Shown here: positions 33,370 to 42,431 of the stretch, in pieces
Layout of the letters: each line of letters begins with the position of its first letter
How positions within the stretch are numbered: position 1 is the first letter of the stretch
Origin: JBDHWG01 sp046328525
Lineage (GTDB): Bacteria > Chloroflexota > Anaerolineae > Epilineales > JAHCIE01
Assembly (NCBI GenBank): GCA_046328525.1
Contig: JAXLWK010000009.1
Coordinates: forward strand, 206,499 to 270,498
DNA length: 64,000 nucleotides
Reading direction: 5' to 3'
Position numbers and translations under genes: made by a program
Notes under the pieces: generated by a model
Database searches by the model: none
What the model was told of the DNA's origin: nothing
Seen by the model: only the letters and a program-made list of their open reading frames with translations

Positions 33370-34977
33370 CTACGAGTCGAAGGGAATCTGCAAATCTAGC
33401 AGGACGGGCCGACGCGCAGCGAACGCTCGCTCCAGGGCCGGCGCGAGCGCCGCCGTCTCGGTGACGCGCTCGGCGGCCATGTCGAAGGCGTCGGCGAGCT
33501 TGACGAAATCCGGCGTGTGCAGGTCCACGCCAATCTGCCGCCCGTCCATCTGCGCGTTCTGGAGGTGGCGGATCATGCCGTAGCCCTTGTTGTTGAACAG
33601 GCACAGCACAACCGGCAGGTTGTTCTCGACCGCCGTCGCCAGCTCGGCCGCGTGCATCATGAAGCCGCCGTCGCCGGCGATGCACACGACCGGCGCGTTC
33701 GGCGCGGCCAGCTGCGCGCCCAACGCCATCGGGTAGCCGGGGCCAATCGCCACACTACGCGGGTAGACGTAGCCCCGCTGCGCGTACACCGGCAGGTACT
33801 GGTGCGCGCCCCAGTAGGCGGGCAGCGTCGAGTCGGCGACAAAGACCGTCTCGCGCGGGGCGGCCGCGCGGAGCGTGTCCATGATGGCCGTGTTCAGGGG
33901 CCAGCGACCGCGCGCCATGGCGCGCACCGCCTCGCGCAGCGCCGCAAACTCGGCGGCATACCGTTCGTCGTCCGCCGCGCCGTCGCCCAGGCGCTCGGCC
34001 AGGGCCGCAAGGGCCACACCGGCGTCAGCCGCCATCGTCACCGCTGCTGGCTCGCGGTGGGCCTGCGCCGCGTCCAGGTCAATGCGGATGGTGTCGGCGG
34101 GCAAACGGAGCTGCCAGCGGGCGGTGGAGCTTTGGCCGAAGCGCGTCCCGACGGCGACCAGGCCGTCGGACGCCTCGATGAACGCCCGCGCCGCCGGCTC
34201 CGCCATGTAGTTGCCGATCGCCAGGGGATGGTCGTCGGGGATCGCGCCGCGCCCGCCGCGCGTGTAGAAGATGGGCGCGCCCAACCGCTCCGCCAGGCGG
34301 CGCAGCTCGGCGTGTGCCCCGGCCGCGTTGACGCCGCCCCCCACCCACAGCACGGGCCGCCGCGCCCGGCGCAGAATGTCCGCCGCCCGGTCCAGCTCGG
34401 CGTCAGGTGGGGCAGGGCGATTGACGGCATACGGCGCGTCGAGGGCGATGTCGGCCTCGGCGAACTGCTGGTCAATCGGCATTTCGAGGACGTAGGGGCG
34501 CGGGCGGCCGGCGCGCAGGGTATAGAAAGCCTCGTGCAAAGCGCGGGGGGCGTCCTGCGGTCGCACGATGCGCGCCGCGCAAGCGCCCATCGCTTCGAAC
34601 ATGCCGAGTTGGTTCGGCACCTCGTGGAGCACACCCAGACCGCGGTCGAGATACTCCGTCTCGACCTGGCCGGTTAGCTGGAGGGTCCGCGTGCTGCTAA
34701 TCCACGACTCGACGACGGCGCCGGCGCTATTGGCCGCGCCCGGCCCGGTGCTGGTCAGGTAGACGCCAGTGCGCCCGCTGACCCGGCTGTAGCCGTCGGC
34801 CATGAAGCCGCCCGCCATCTCGTGGCGCGGCACGACGAGTCGAATCGTCGGCTCATCGCGCAGCGCGTCGTAGACGGGGAGCATGTGGACAGAGGCGATG
34901 CCGAAGACGAGGTCTACCCCCTCTTGCTTGAGAGTCTGGACGACGGCCTGGCCGCCGGTGATGCGGACTGTGGTCAT
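33370..34977 (-). CDS. Thiamine-diphosphate enzyme, acetolactate synthase large-subunit-like
   Basis: 535 residues from ATG 34977 (a TTG 9 bases upstream is possible). Domains in order: Pyr-binding with catalytic Glu53 (PRHEMAGGFMADGYSRVSG), a central Rossmann domain (about 185-320; VLWVGGGVNAAGAHAELRRL), and PP-binding with GDGGFMMHAAELATAVENNL followed by LFNNKGYGM for Mg-TPP. No small regulatory subunit is nearby, and the FAD-site residues of true acetolactate synthase are not clear. It may act on another 2-oxoacid (benzoylformate- or glyoxylate-type). It has its own strong promoter. Confidence 0.88.
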   Translation of the reverse strand: MTTVRITGGQAVVQTLKQEGVDLVFGIASVHMLPVYDALRDEPTIRLVVPRHEMAGGFMADGYSRVSGRTGVYLTSTGPGAANSAGAVVESWISSTRTLQLTGQVETEYLDRGLGVLHEVPNQLGMFEAMGACAARIVRPQDAPRALHEAFYTLRAGRPRPYVLEMPIDQQFAEADIALDAPYAVNRPAPPDAELDRAADILRRARRPVLWVGGGVNAAGAHAELRRLAERLGAPIFYTRGGRGAIPDDHPLAIGNYMAEPAARAFIEASDGLVAVGTRFGQSSTARWQLRLPADTIRIDLDAAQAHREPAAVTMAADAGVALAALAERLGDGAADDERYAAEFAALREAVRAMARGRWPLNTAIMDTLRAAAPRETVFVADSTLPAYWGAHQYLPVYAQRGYVYPRSVAIGPGYPMALGAQLAAPNAPVVCIAGDGGFMMHAAELATAVENNLPVVLCLFNNKGYGMIRHLQNAQMDGRQIGVDLHTPDFVKLADAFDMAAERVTETAALAPALERAFAARRPVLLDLQIPFDS

Positions 34978-35007
34978 GGCGCTCAACTTTCGGACGCAAT
35001 ACTAGGG

Positions 35008-35035
35008 ATTATAGCACCGTTTCGCACCGCGTCAA
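35008..35035 (-). promoter_or_regulatory. Near-consensus promoter for the TPP enzyme gene
   Basis: Minus strand TTGACG (35035-35030), 16 bases, TATAAT (35013-35008), about 30 bases upstream of the start codon at 34977. Confidence 0.75.
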
Positions 35036-35045
35036 CGTCGGCTGC

Positions 35046-35240
35046 GTCCCTCATCCCCTGCCCCTTCTCCCATTTTGGGAGAAGGGATGTCCCAGTCCGG
35101 CCCCTCTCCCACTGGGAGAGGCTGGGTGAGGGTCTTAATGCTCACGCGAGGTTTTAAGACCCTCACCCCCTTCCCCCTCTCCCACCAGGGGAGAGGAGGC
35201 CAGACCGGGCGCCTGTCCGCCCTTGAGTCCCACACGGAGA
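35046..35240. repeat. Cluster of dispersed CCCTCA/TGAGGG repeats
   Basis: Two neighbouring copies: CCCTCATCCCC ... GGGTGAGGGTCTTAA (35046-35140), then GACCCTCACCCCC ... GGGGAGAGGAGG (35158-35200), with an internal perfect hairpin TTCTCCCATTTTGGGAGAA. Same family as 26573-26688. No gene is seen in 35036-35309; a TATAAT at 35285 has no clear gene to serve. Confidence 0.75.
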
Positions 35241-35309
35241 GAGGGGGAGGAAAGCTACAACTCAGCCTATAGCGGCTATGATGCTATAATGCAGGGCATA
35301 GCGCCCTCA

Positions 35310-36434
35310 CTAGAAGCGCGCCACTGAGAAGGGTGCGATGTCCGCCGACAGCGGCTGCCCCAGGATAAGCTCGGCGACGAGCTTGCCGCTGAACGGGCCA
35401 AGCGTCAGGCCGGTCGGGCCGTGCCCCGTCGCCAGGTACACGCCGCCCACACCGGGTATCGGCCCCAGCACCGGCAGGCCGTCGGCCGACAGCGGCCGCA
35501 GCCCGACGCGGGTCTCGACGACGGTCGCCTCGGCCAGGCCGGGCGCGACGCGCATCGCCTCCCGCAGCACCTCGGCCACGCCGCGCGCTGTGACCTGGGG
35601 CGCGAAGCCGGAGCCGGTCTCCCGCGTCGCGCCGGCGACGATGCGGTTCGGCCACGGCACCATGTAGTGGCCGCGGAAGCTGTTGACCACGGGCCAGCGG
35701 TCGGTGTTGGTCGTCGGCAGGCCCAGGTGCATGATCTGGCCGCGCTGCGGCACGACCGGAATGGTTACGCCGAGCGCCTCGCCGAACGCCGCCGACCACG
35801 CCCCGCCAGCGATGACGACGTTGCGCGCCGTGATGGGCTGCCCATCCACGATCACACCCGCGACATCGCCGCCGCCGAACGTCAGACCTTCGACGGTTGC
35901 GTCCTGGATGGCGAGTCCCCTTGCCTGGGCGGCCTGGCGCAGCGCCTGGGCGAGGAGCCGCCCATCCAGGCGCGCCGCCTGGCGGTGATACAGGGCGCGG
36001 GTCACGGGCGCGAGCAGGGGGAACAGGTGTCGCGCCTCGTCCGACGTCACCTCGCGCAGGTCGTCGCTCGATGACTGGCCGCGCTGGCGTTGGCGGGCGA
36101 AGATGCGGGCGCTGGCCTCATCGAACGCCGCCGCGTCCTGCGCGTCCATCGCCACGAGCAGCAGGCCGACGCGGGCGAAGACGGTGTCACCCGCCTCCCC
36201 GTCGGCGAGGTCCTGGATGAGGGCAGGGTAGTCGGCGGCGGCGGCGCTCGCCAGGTCGAACCACGGCCCCGGATCGCGGGAGTTCGTCTCCGGCGAGATG
36301 ATGCCCGCGCCGGCGTCCGTCGCCCGGCCGACCGTCGGTCGGTCAATGAGCAGGGTATCCGCCCCACCGCGCGCCAGGTAGTAGGCGGCGGCGACACCAA
36401 CGATGCCGCCCCCAATCACAATCGCGTCGTGCAT
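35310..36434 (-). CDS. FAD-dependent amine/amino-acid oxidase (DAO family)
   Basis: 374 residues. The N-terminal dinucleotide motif AIVIGGGIVGVAAAYYLARGG binds FAD. GIISPETNSRDPGPWFDL, TARNVVIAGGAWSAAFGEALG (about 195-215) and the C-terminal GVGGVYLATGHGPTGLTLGPFSGKLVAELI are typical of glycine oxidase / D-amino-acid dehydrogenase-like enzymes. It oxidises an amine or imino acid to an imine; the acceptor may be oxygen or the respiratory chain. It is the right-most gene of the minus-strand block; dispersed repeats flank it on both sides. Confidence 0.9.
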   Translation of the reverse strand: MHDAIVIGGGIVGVAAAYYLARGGADTLLIDRPTVGRATDAGAGIISPETNSRDPGPWFDLASAAAADYPALIQDLADGEAGDTVFARVGLLLVAMDAQDAAAFDEASARIFARQRQRGQSSSDDLREVTSDEARHLFPLLAPVTRALYHRQAARLDGRLLAQALRQAAQARGLAIQDATVEGLTFGGGDVAGVIVDGQPITARNVVIAGGAWSAAFGEALGVTIPVVPQRGQIMHLGLPTTNTDRWPVVNSFRGHYMVPWPNRIVAGATRETGSGFAPQVTARGVAEVLREAMRVAPGLAEATVVETRVGLRPLSADGLPVLGPIPGVGGVYLATGHGPTGLTLGPFSGKLVAELILGQPLSADIAPFSVARF

Positions 36435-36495
36435 AGGAACGCCTCATCCTTTCCAGTCGGGACGTATGTCACCCGTTGGAAATCTTTGGGAGAAT

Positions 36496-36532
36496 AGGCA
36501 CCGCAAAGGCGCAGAGACGCAAAGGAAGAAAG
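36496..36532. repeat. Half-copy of the GCAAAGGCGCAGAGACGCAAAG dispersed repeat
   Basis: GGCACCGCAAAGGCGCAGAG and ACGCAAAGGAAG match the left arm of the full inverted repeat at 51901-51973. A TGTCATGCTGA fragment at 36580-36590 belongs to another repeat family. No gene is seen in 36435-36642. Confidence 0.65.
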
Positions 36533-36642
36533 ATACTCTTGGCTTTGCCCGCTGCACCTACCCTGAAAATAGCCTCGAACTGTCATGCTGATGGGAGTAG
36601 TGTAGACAGCGGGCGAAGGCCCGTCAAGTGGGAGGGTTGCGC

Positions 36643-37287
36643 ATGGATGCGGAGACGACGAACAACCTCAAGACGAGCTACGACCGCATCGCGTCCCAGT
36701 ACGTCGCGCACATCTACGGCGAGCTGGCGCACAAGCCCCTCGATCGCGCCCTGCTGGACCGTTTCGCCGACGACGTGCGCGGCCGCGGGACGGCGTGCGA
36801 CATGGGCTGCGGGCCGGGCCACGTCGCCCGCTATCTCTACGAGCAAGGTGTCGAGGTCGTGGGCGTGGACCTGTCGCCGGGCATGGTGACCGAGGCGCGG
36901 CGGCTGAACCCGGCCATCCCGTTCCGCGAGGGCAGCATGCTCGCGCTCGACGAACCCGACGACGCCTGGGCCGGCATGACCGCCTTCTACTGCATCATCC
37001 ACATCCCATCCGAGGACGTGACGGCGGCGCTACGGGAGATGCGGCGCGTGCTCCGGCTGGGCGCGCCCCTGCTCCTGGCCTTCCACGTCGGCGACGAGGT
37101 GCTGCGCCCGGACGAGATGTGGGGCCAGCCCGTCGCCATGGACTTCATCTTCTACCAGCCGGACGCGATGGCGGACCACCTGAAGCAGGCCGGGTTCGTA
37201 GTCGAGGAGATCATCGAGCGCCCGCCCTACCCTGACGTCGAACATCAGAGCCGCCGCGCCTACATCTTCGCCCGCAAAAGGGCGTAA
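36643..37287 (+). CDS. Class I SAM-dependent methyltransferase
   Basis: 214 residues from ATG 36643, with GGGAGGG 6 bases upstream. Motif I is CDMGCGPGHVARYL near residues 50-63 (SAM binding), the acidic residue after strand 2 is VVGVDLSPGM near 75, and FREGSML follows. The C-terminal half has LRLGAPLLLAFHVGD and a helix-strand end typical of small Methyltransf_25/11 enzymes. The methyl acceptor is unknown. It is divergently oriented from the FAD oxidase and ends 31 bases before the cupredoxin protein. Confidence 0.88.
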   Translation: MDAETTNNLKTSYDRIASQYVAHIYGELAHKPLDRALLDRFADDVRGRGTACDMGCGPGHVARYLYEQGVEVVGVDLSPGMVTEARRLNPAIPFREGSMLALDEPDDAWAGMTAFYCIIHIPSEDVTAALREMRRVLRLGAPLLLAFHVGDEVLRPDEMWGQPVAMDFIFYQPDAMADHLKQAGFVVEEIIERPPYPDVEHQSRRAYIFARKRA

Positions 37288-37318
37288 CTCTCGGCGAGGC
37301 CGCGGCGTCTCTCATAGC

Positions 37319-40075
37319 ATGGCGGTAACCGCGCGGCCTGTTCAAACGTATAAGTCGCACATTCCGAAAACGCGAGGCTCCGTGACTACTCGAACGACTC
37401 CCCCAACTCGGCAGATACGCTGGATTCGCGTCGCCATCCTCATGGCGGCGCCGATTGTGCTTGCCATCGTCGCCCTCACAGCTCTGCGCGCGGCGCCGAC
37501 GGTCCAGGCGCGCCCCACGAGCGAAATCACGATCCAGATTACCGACGCCGGCTTCGTGCCGCGCGTCATCACCGTCTCGGCCGGATCGCTCGTCGTGTGG
37601 GAGAATAACTCCGACAGTGCGTCGCATCAGATCGCCTTCAGCGGCGGGCCGACGTCAGCCGTTCTGCGGCCTAATGACAAGTACGAGCGCACCTTTGACA
37701 CCGCCGGCGACTACCCTTATAGCTGCGCGATCCATCCGAGCGAAACGGGCGTGGTGCACGTGGTCGGTCAAGCGCCGCCGGGTGAGCCGGCCGAGCTGTC
37801 CGTGACTTCCAGCCGCGACCAGCCGGTCACGCCCGGTGCGGCGATTGACTACCACATCACGTACGAGAACCGCAGCGATGCGACGGTCGCGCAGAACACC
37901 GTCCTGACAGTGACGTTACCGTCCGGCGCGACACTGCTTTCTTCGCAGCGCCGGGGCGTTCCCCTGCCGCCCACCTCCCAGGTGGGCCAGGACCTGGTCT
38001 ACCTCCTCGGCGCGATACCGGCCGACTCAGAGAACGGGCTAGATTTGCGCGTTCAGATGCCGTCGCCGCTGCCGGCAACGGGCGACGTCACGCTGACCGC
38101 GCGTATCTCGGCCAGCAATGCTGACAGCCGGGGCGACCACTACACCGAGGACAGCAGCCAGGTCGCGGTGCCGCGCCTGACGCTCGGTGTGCGCCCGTCA
38201 GAGGACAGCGGTGCGTTCGCGGCCGGCCGCGTTGTCACGTACACACTCCAATACGCCAACCGCGCCGACGAAGTGGCCGCGCCTAACGTGACGGTCACGC
38301 TGCAACTCCCGACCGTGGCGACGTTCGTCTCTGCGACACGCGAGGATGACTCCGGCCCGGCGACGGTGAACTCCAGCGTCGCCGGCAATGCCGTGTCATT
38401 CTTCCTCGGAACGCTGGCGGCGGACAGCAGCGGGCGCATCAATGCGCGACTGCGCCTGGCCGACACGCTGACGCCGGGCCAGCCGATATCAGTGACAGGG
38501 CGCATCAATGGCACGGTGGCCGGCGTCGTCGGCAGCGAGCCTGACCGGGAGAGCGAAAGCTCCGACACCCAGGTGGCGCCGGGCCAAGGCCCGAACATGT
38601 ACGTTCGGCTGTCCAGCTCCGGCGACAACGAGATTAGCGGCAGGCGCATGTATCAGGTCGCCTACGGCAACACAGGCGTCGGCGACGTCGCGCCCGCCCG
38701 CGTGACCCTGACTCTGCCCAGCAGCGTGAGCGACCCCGACTTCGGGACGACTCCGCCGACGTTCTTCAGCAACAACACCGCCGTGTGGCAGGTTCCCATG
38801 CTGGATGGGCAAACGGCCGCCGTGCCGTTCTACGTGCGCGTCACGCTGCGCGACTCGGGCGCCATCACCGCGACGGCAAGCATCACCGGCACGTCCGAGG
38901 GGCCGGACATCCAGCCGTCCGACAACGAGGCGGTGGAGGTCGCCACCATCGTGCCGCTAGGCCGTCCGACCATCTACACACCCAAGACGACCATGGTCGG
39001 CCCGCGGCCTACCCTGCGTGGCCTCGGCACGCCGGGCGCGACGCTGTCGGTCTACCTGGCCGCCAGCGCGAGCGGCCCGACGCAGAAGCTCGGCAGCGCC
39101 TTGGTCCGCGCCGACCGCACGTGGACTATCACGCCGACCACCGCGATTGCCGTGAACGGCTGGCGTTGGGTCACGGCGACCCAGACCCTCAACAACCACG
39201 TCAGCGGCGTGGCCGGCGCATCCTTCGCCGTCACCTCGACCACCGCCATTGACCCCGACAGCCTCACGCGCAACGGCATCCCCCTGGGCGGCCTCAACCC
39301 GACCCTCGGCTGGGCGCCCAGCCACATCTACAAACTGGGCATGAAGCTGCCGGCGTGCGCGGCCCCTATTTCGCCCACGCTGCAATCATCGCTGTTCAAC
39401 GCGGCAGGCCTGATGACGGGCTACAAGCGCTTCCCCGGCGCGCCGTCAGTGGCCGACCCGCAGCACGTCGCCTTCGACTTCATGACGCCCATCCGCACAC
39501 TGGCGTTCGAACTTTACATTGACTACGACTGCCCGCCGACGACGCCGGCCGGCCCCGTTGTCCATGTCCACACCTGCATTGACGGACCAAGCTGCTCGGA
39601 CGATCCGCCACCGCCACCGCCCGACTGCGAGGACTGCGTGCCGGGCAAGCCGCCGCGCCCCCGCGCCATTGACCCCGACGGCTTCGTCTACGATGCAGCC
39701 GCCGTCCGCGCCGGCGCCACCATCACCCAATCCATCATCACCCGCGCCTGGGTGACTGCGACGCGCCAAACAGCGCCCGGCGCCTTCGCCCCGTGGAACG
39801 CTCTGGAGTACGCCCAGGTCAACCCCCAGTACACTGACAGCGTCTACCCCGACAAGGTGCTCACGCCAGGCTACTTCTCATTCCGCGTGCCGCCCGGCGC
39901 GTATCGCCTGAACGTTGCGGCGCCCGGCTTCCTGCCCTATGATAGTCCGGTGCTGCAAGTCATCGAGACGCCGATCACCCACAACGTGCCGCTGGAACGC
40001 AGCGGCGGCGTCCAGCGCAACGTCGCCACTGTCCCGCCAATCCGGATCTTCTTACCATACGTCCGGCGGGAGTGA
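37319..40075 (+). CDS. Large exported cupredoxin and DUF11-repeat surface protein
   Basis: 918 residues; a GTG at 37382 with GAGG upstream would give a more usual signal peptide and is a good alternative start. The export signal is at about 37-60. Residues 67-150 are a plastocyanin-like cupredoxin: His103, Cys136 and His139 fit type 1 copper ligands, but the axial Met of the CxxHPxMxG pattern is Glu142. At least three DUF11-type beta-sandwich repeats follow (about 160-290, 290-400, 415-530), then Ig-like and carboxypeptidase-regulatory-like segments, a Pro/Cys patch (DDPPPPPPDCEDC, about 762-774) and a FLPYV end. It is probably a cell-surface or envelope protein; electron transfer is possible but unproven. 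Confidence 0.82.
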   Translation: MAVTARPVQTYKSHIPKTRGSVTTRTTPPTRQIRWIRVAILMAAPIVLAIVALTALRAAPTVQARPTSEITIQITDAGFVPRVITVSAGSLVVWENNSDSASHQIAFSGGPTSAVLRPNDKYERTFDTAGDYPYSCAIHPSETGVVHVVGQAPPGEPAELSVTSSRDQPVTPGAAIDYHITYENRSDATVAQNTVLTVTLPSGATLLSSQRRGVPLPPTSQVGQDLVYLLGAIPADSENGLDLRVQMPSPLPATGDVTLTARISASNADSRGDHYTEDSSQVAVPRLTLGVRPSEDSGAFAAGRVVTYTLQYANRADEVAAPNVTVTLQLPTVATFVSATREDDSGPATVNSSVAGNAVSFFLGTLAADSSGRINARLRLADTLTPGQPISVTGRINGTVAGVVGSEPDRESESSDTQVAPGQGPNMYVRLSSSGDNEISGRRMYQVAYGNTGVGDVAPARVTLTLPSSVSDPDFGTTPPTFFSNNTAVWQVPMLDGQTAAVPFYVRVTLRDSGAITATASITGTSEGPDIQPSDNEAVEVATIVPLGRPTIYTPKTTMVGPRPTLRGLGTPGATLSVYLAASASGPTQKLGSALVRADRTWTITPTTAIAVNGWRWVTATQTLNNHVSGVAGASFAVTSTTAIDPDSLTRNGIPLGGLNPTLGWAPSHIYKLGMKLPACAAPISPTLQSSLFNAAGLMTGYKRFPGAPSVADPQHVAFDFMTPIRTLAFELYIDYDCPPTTPAGPVVHVHTCIDGPSCSDDPPPPPPDCEDCVPGKPPRPRAIDPDGFVYDAAAVRAGATITQSIITRAWVTATRQTAPGAFAPWNALEYAQVNPQYTDSVYPDKVLTPGYFSFRVPPGAYRLNVAAPGFLPYDSPVLQVIETPITHNVPLERSGGVQRNVATVPPIRIFLPYVRRE

Positions 40076-40079
40076 CCGG

Positions 40080-41426
40080 ATGAATTCAATCATGAAGAGC
40101 TATCTAGAGAGCCACGCCGACGAACACGTCCGCGACCTCCAGGCGCTGCTGCGCTTCCCTAGCATCGCCGCACACACCAACGATATTGAGGACTGCGCCG
40201 CCTGGCTGGCCGACTTCATGGCCGGCTGGGGGGCGCCGCCCGACCTGCTGCGGAACGGCGGCAACCCGGTGCTGCTCGCCGAAATCCCCGGCCGGTCGCC
40301 GAAAACGCTGCTCGTCTACCTGCACTACGACGTCCAGCCCGCCGACGAGCCGGAGTGGCGCTCGGACCCGTTCGGCGGCGAGGTGCGCGACGGGCGCATC
40401 TACGGGCGCGGCGCGGTAGACAACAAGGGGCCGGTGATGGCCGTCCTCGAAGCGTTGCGCGCCTACCACACCTGCGGGGTGCGGCCGCCGGTCACGGTGC
40501 GCTTCCTGTGCGAGGGCGAGGAGGAGGTCGGCAGCCCGTCGCTGCCCGGCATCCTGCGCCAATACCACGACCGCATCGCCTCCGACGCGATGGTGAACTT
40601 CGATGACAACGTCTGGGTGGACGGGCGGCCGCGCGTCGTGTGCGGCATCAAAGGCATCGCCAAGATTCGGCTGGAGGTACGCACGCGGCGCGAGTTCCAC
40701 GCCATGATGTCGCCGCTCATCGAGAACGCGGCGTGGCGGCTGGTGTGGGCGCTCAACACCCTTGTCGCGCCCGACGGCCGCATCCTCATCCGCGACTTCT
40801 ACGCCGACGTCGTGCCGCCCCAGCCGCGTGACGTGGCGCTCCTGGCGCAGCTAGGCTGGTCGGGTGACGAGCTGCTGGCGGCGAGCGGGCAGACGGCGTT
40901 CGTCGGCGGGGTCAACGGGACCGAAGCCCTGACACGCCTCTACCTGGAGCCGACCATCAACCTCGGCGGCATCCACAGCGGCTACGTTCTGCCGGAGCAG
41001 AAGGGCGTCGTGCCGGCGTTCGCGGCGGCGGAGATGCGCGTCGGCACCGTCCCGAACCAGACGCCGGAGCGCGTGCTGGCGCTGGTGCGGGCGCACCTGG
41101 ACGCGGCGGGGTTTGGGGATGTGGCGGCGTCGCTGGTCTCGCGTAACCCGTGGGCGCGCACGACGGTGGACAGCCCCATCGCCCAGGCATTGCAGAGGAG
41201 CCTGGCCGCGGCGTTCGAGCGCGACGTCGTCCTGTTCCCGACGTATCCGGGCAGCGGGCCAGAGGGCGTGTTCCAGGAGCTATTCCCGGACATGCAGCAG
41301 GCGTACAGCGGCTTCGGCCCCACTGAAGACAACCTCCACGCCCCCAACGAGTACATCGTCATCGCCGACTACCTGCGCGGCATCGAGACCGTCGCGCGGC
41401 TATTGGAGGAGTACAGCGCCGATTGA
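40080..41426 (+). CDS. M20-family metallopeptidase (dipeptidase)
   Basis: 448 residues from ATG 40080 with GGGAG upstream. Di-zinc ligands and catalytic residues are visible: HYD with His82 and Asp84, bridging Asp114 in GRGAVDNKGP, general base and ligand Glu147-148 in CEGEEEVGS, and a C-terminal ligand His in ENLHAPNE-like DNLHAPNEYI near 424. The dimerisation domain spans about 200-310. Members close to this group hydrolyse dipeptides such as carnosine-type or Cys-Gly. It starts 4 bases after the cupredoxin protein stop. No signal peptide; cytoplasmic. Confidence 0.92.
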   Translation: MNSIMKSYLESHADEHVRDLQALLRFPSIAAHTNDIEDCAAWLADFMAGWGAPPDLLRNGGNPVLLAEIPGRSPKTLLVYLHYDVQPADEPEWRSDPFGGEVRDGRIYGRGAVDNKGPVMAVLEALRAYHTCGVRPPVTVRFLCEGEEEVGSPSLPGILRQYHDRIASDAMVNFDDNVWVDGRPRVVCGIKGIAKIRLEVRTRREFHAMMSPLIENAAWRLVWALNTLVAPDGRILIRDFYADVVPPQPRDVALLAQLGWSGDELLAASGQTAFVGGVNGTEALTRLYLEPTINLGGIHSGYVLPEQKGVVPAFAAAEMRVGTVPNQTPERVLALVRAHLDAAGFGDVAASLVSRNPWARTTVDSPIAQALQRSLAAAFERDVVLFPTYPGSGPEGVFQELFPDMQQAYSGFGPTEDNLHAPNEYIVIADYLRGIETVARLLEEYSAD

Positions 41427-42431
41427 CGGCGGGCGTCAAAGGAAGTTGGACCACGAAGCACACGAAAGGGCCGCGAAAGGCGCGAAAGGTTGTCTCGCGC
41501 ATCTCCCTTTCGTGTCCTTCGCGGTCTTTCGCGGCTTTCGTGGTCCAAGAGTTCACCTGGCTCGGCGTGCTGCCGCACGAGCGCTTACACGGCCAGGCAG
41601 CCGACTGGAAGTCGGCGCTACACGAGAGGTCTTCCGAGGCCCGCAAGCAGTCCGCAGGACTTTGCCCTCTTAGCGCCAGCGCTTCAGCCCTGTCTTTTAC
41701 ACACATCTCAGCAGTGCGGTCGCAAACCAAGCCGGGAGACGACGTGGCCTACACAAATGCAGCGTCAAGCGGTCATTGCGAGCGTAGCGAAGCAATCCCC
41801 CGCCCTTGTCAATGCCCGTCTGAGCCGCGACAGCGTACCTGTCACTCGTGGGGAGGCTGCTTCGTCGCGCTGGCGCGCTCCTCGCAGCGACGCCGCTGGC
41901 TGTTTTCTGAAACGTCTGCCTCGCTCAAACGTTCTGTGTAAAAGACAGGCGCTTCAGCCTGGCGTCCGCACGCTAGCGCGGCCCATCCACCGTTTACACG
42001 CTTCATCCGACTGCCCGCGTCAGAGTGTTCACCGCACGGGCGGGAGATTGCTTCGCTGAGATGAAAAATAGCGCCCGCTGTCACCCTGAGCGCAGCGAAG
42101 GGCCCCCTAGTCGTGGGGATGCTTCGCTTCGCTCAGCATGACATTTTCATACTTCGTGGTGACCCAAGGGTCATATAGACTGCGCTCGCAATGACGGCAC
42201 GACGCTACCCACACTATGAACGAGCAGAGCCATGAATGACTCTGCTCGCTGTCTTCTCTCCGCGTCTCCTCCCCCTCTCCCGTCCTGGGTTCAAGGGCGG
42301 ACAGGCGTAGGGCTTCGGGGGCACGCTTCCCATTTCTGGCCCCCTCTCCCCTTGTGGGAGAGAGGGTAGGGGGTGAGGGACTCCGCCTCTTCTCCCCCTC
42401 TCCCCGTGGGAGAGGGATGGGGTGAGGGACG
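41427..42431. other. Gene-free stretch packed with dispersed repeats
   Basis: About 1 kb with no credible gene on either strand. It holds in order: an ACGAAGCACACGAAAGG / CCTTTCGTGTCC inverted repeat (41447-41548), a GCCGACTGGAAGTCGGCGC palindrome (41597-41616), a TCATTGCGAGCG repeat (41770-41890), a CCCTGAGCGCAGCGAAGGG / CTTCGCTCAGCATGACA pair (42080-42145), a CGCTCGCAATGACGG half-copy (42181-42197) and CCCCTCTCCC hairpins (42285-42430). Open frames here are shadows of the repeats. Confidence 0.8.
41447..41548. repeat. Dispersed CCACGAAG...CTTTCGTGG inverted repeat
   Basis: Left arm GGACCACGAAGCACACGAAA from 41448 and right arm ...GCGGCTTTCGTGGTCC to 41546 are complementary at the ends and again through the CGCGAAAGG / CCTTTCG interior. 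Confidence 0.8.

Noticed and set aside
35281..35292. TATAAT at 35285-35290 as a plus-strand promoter
   Set aside because: No -35 box and no plus-strand gene downstream; it faces the end of the FAD oxidase gene.
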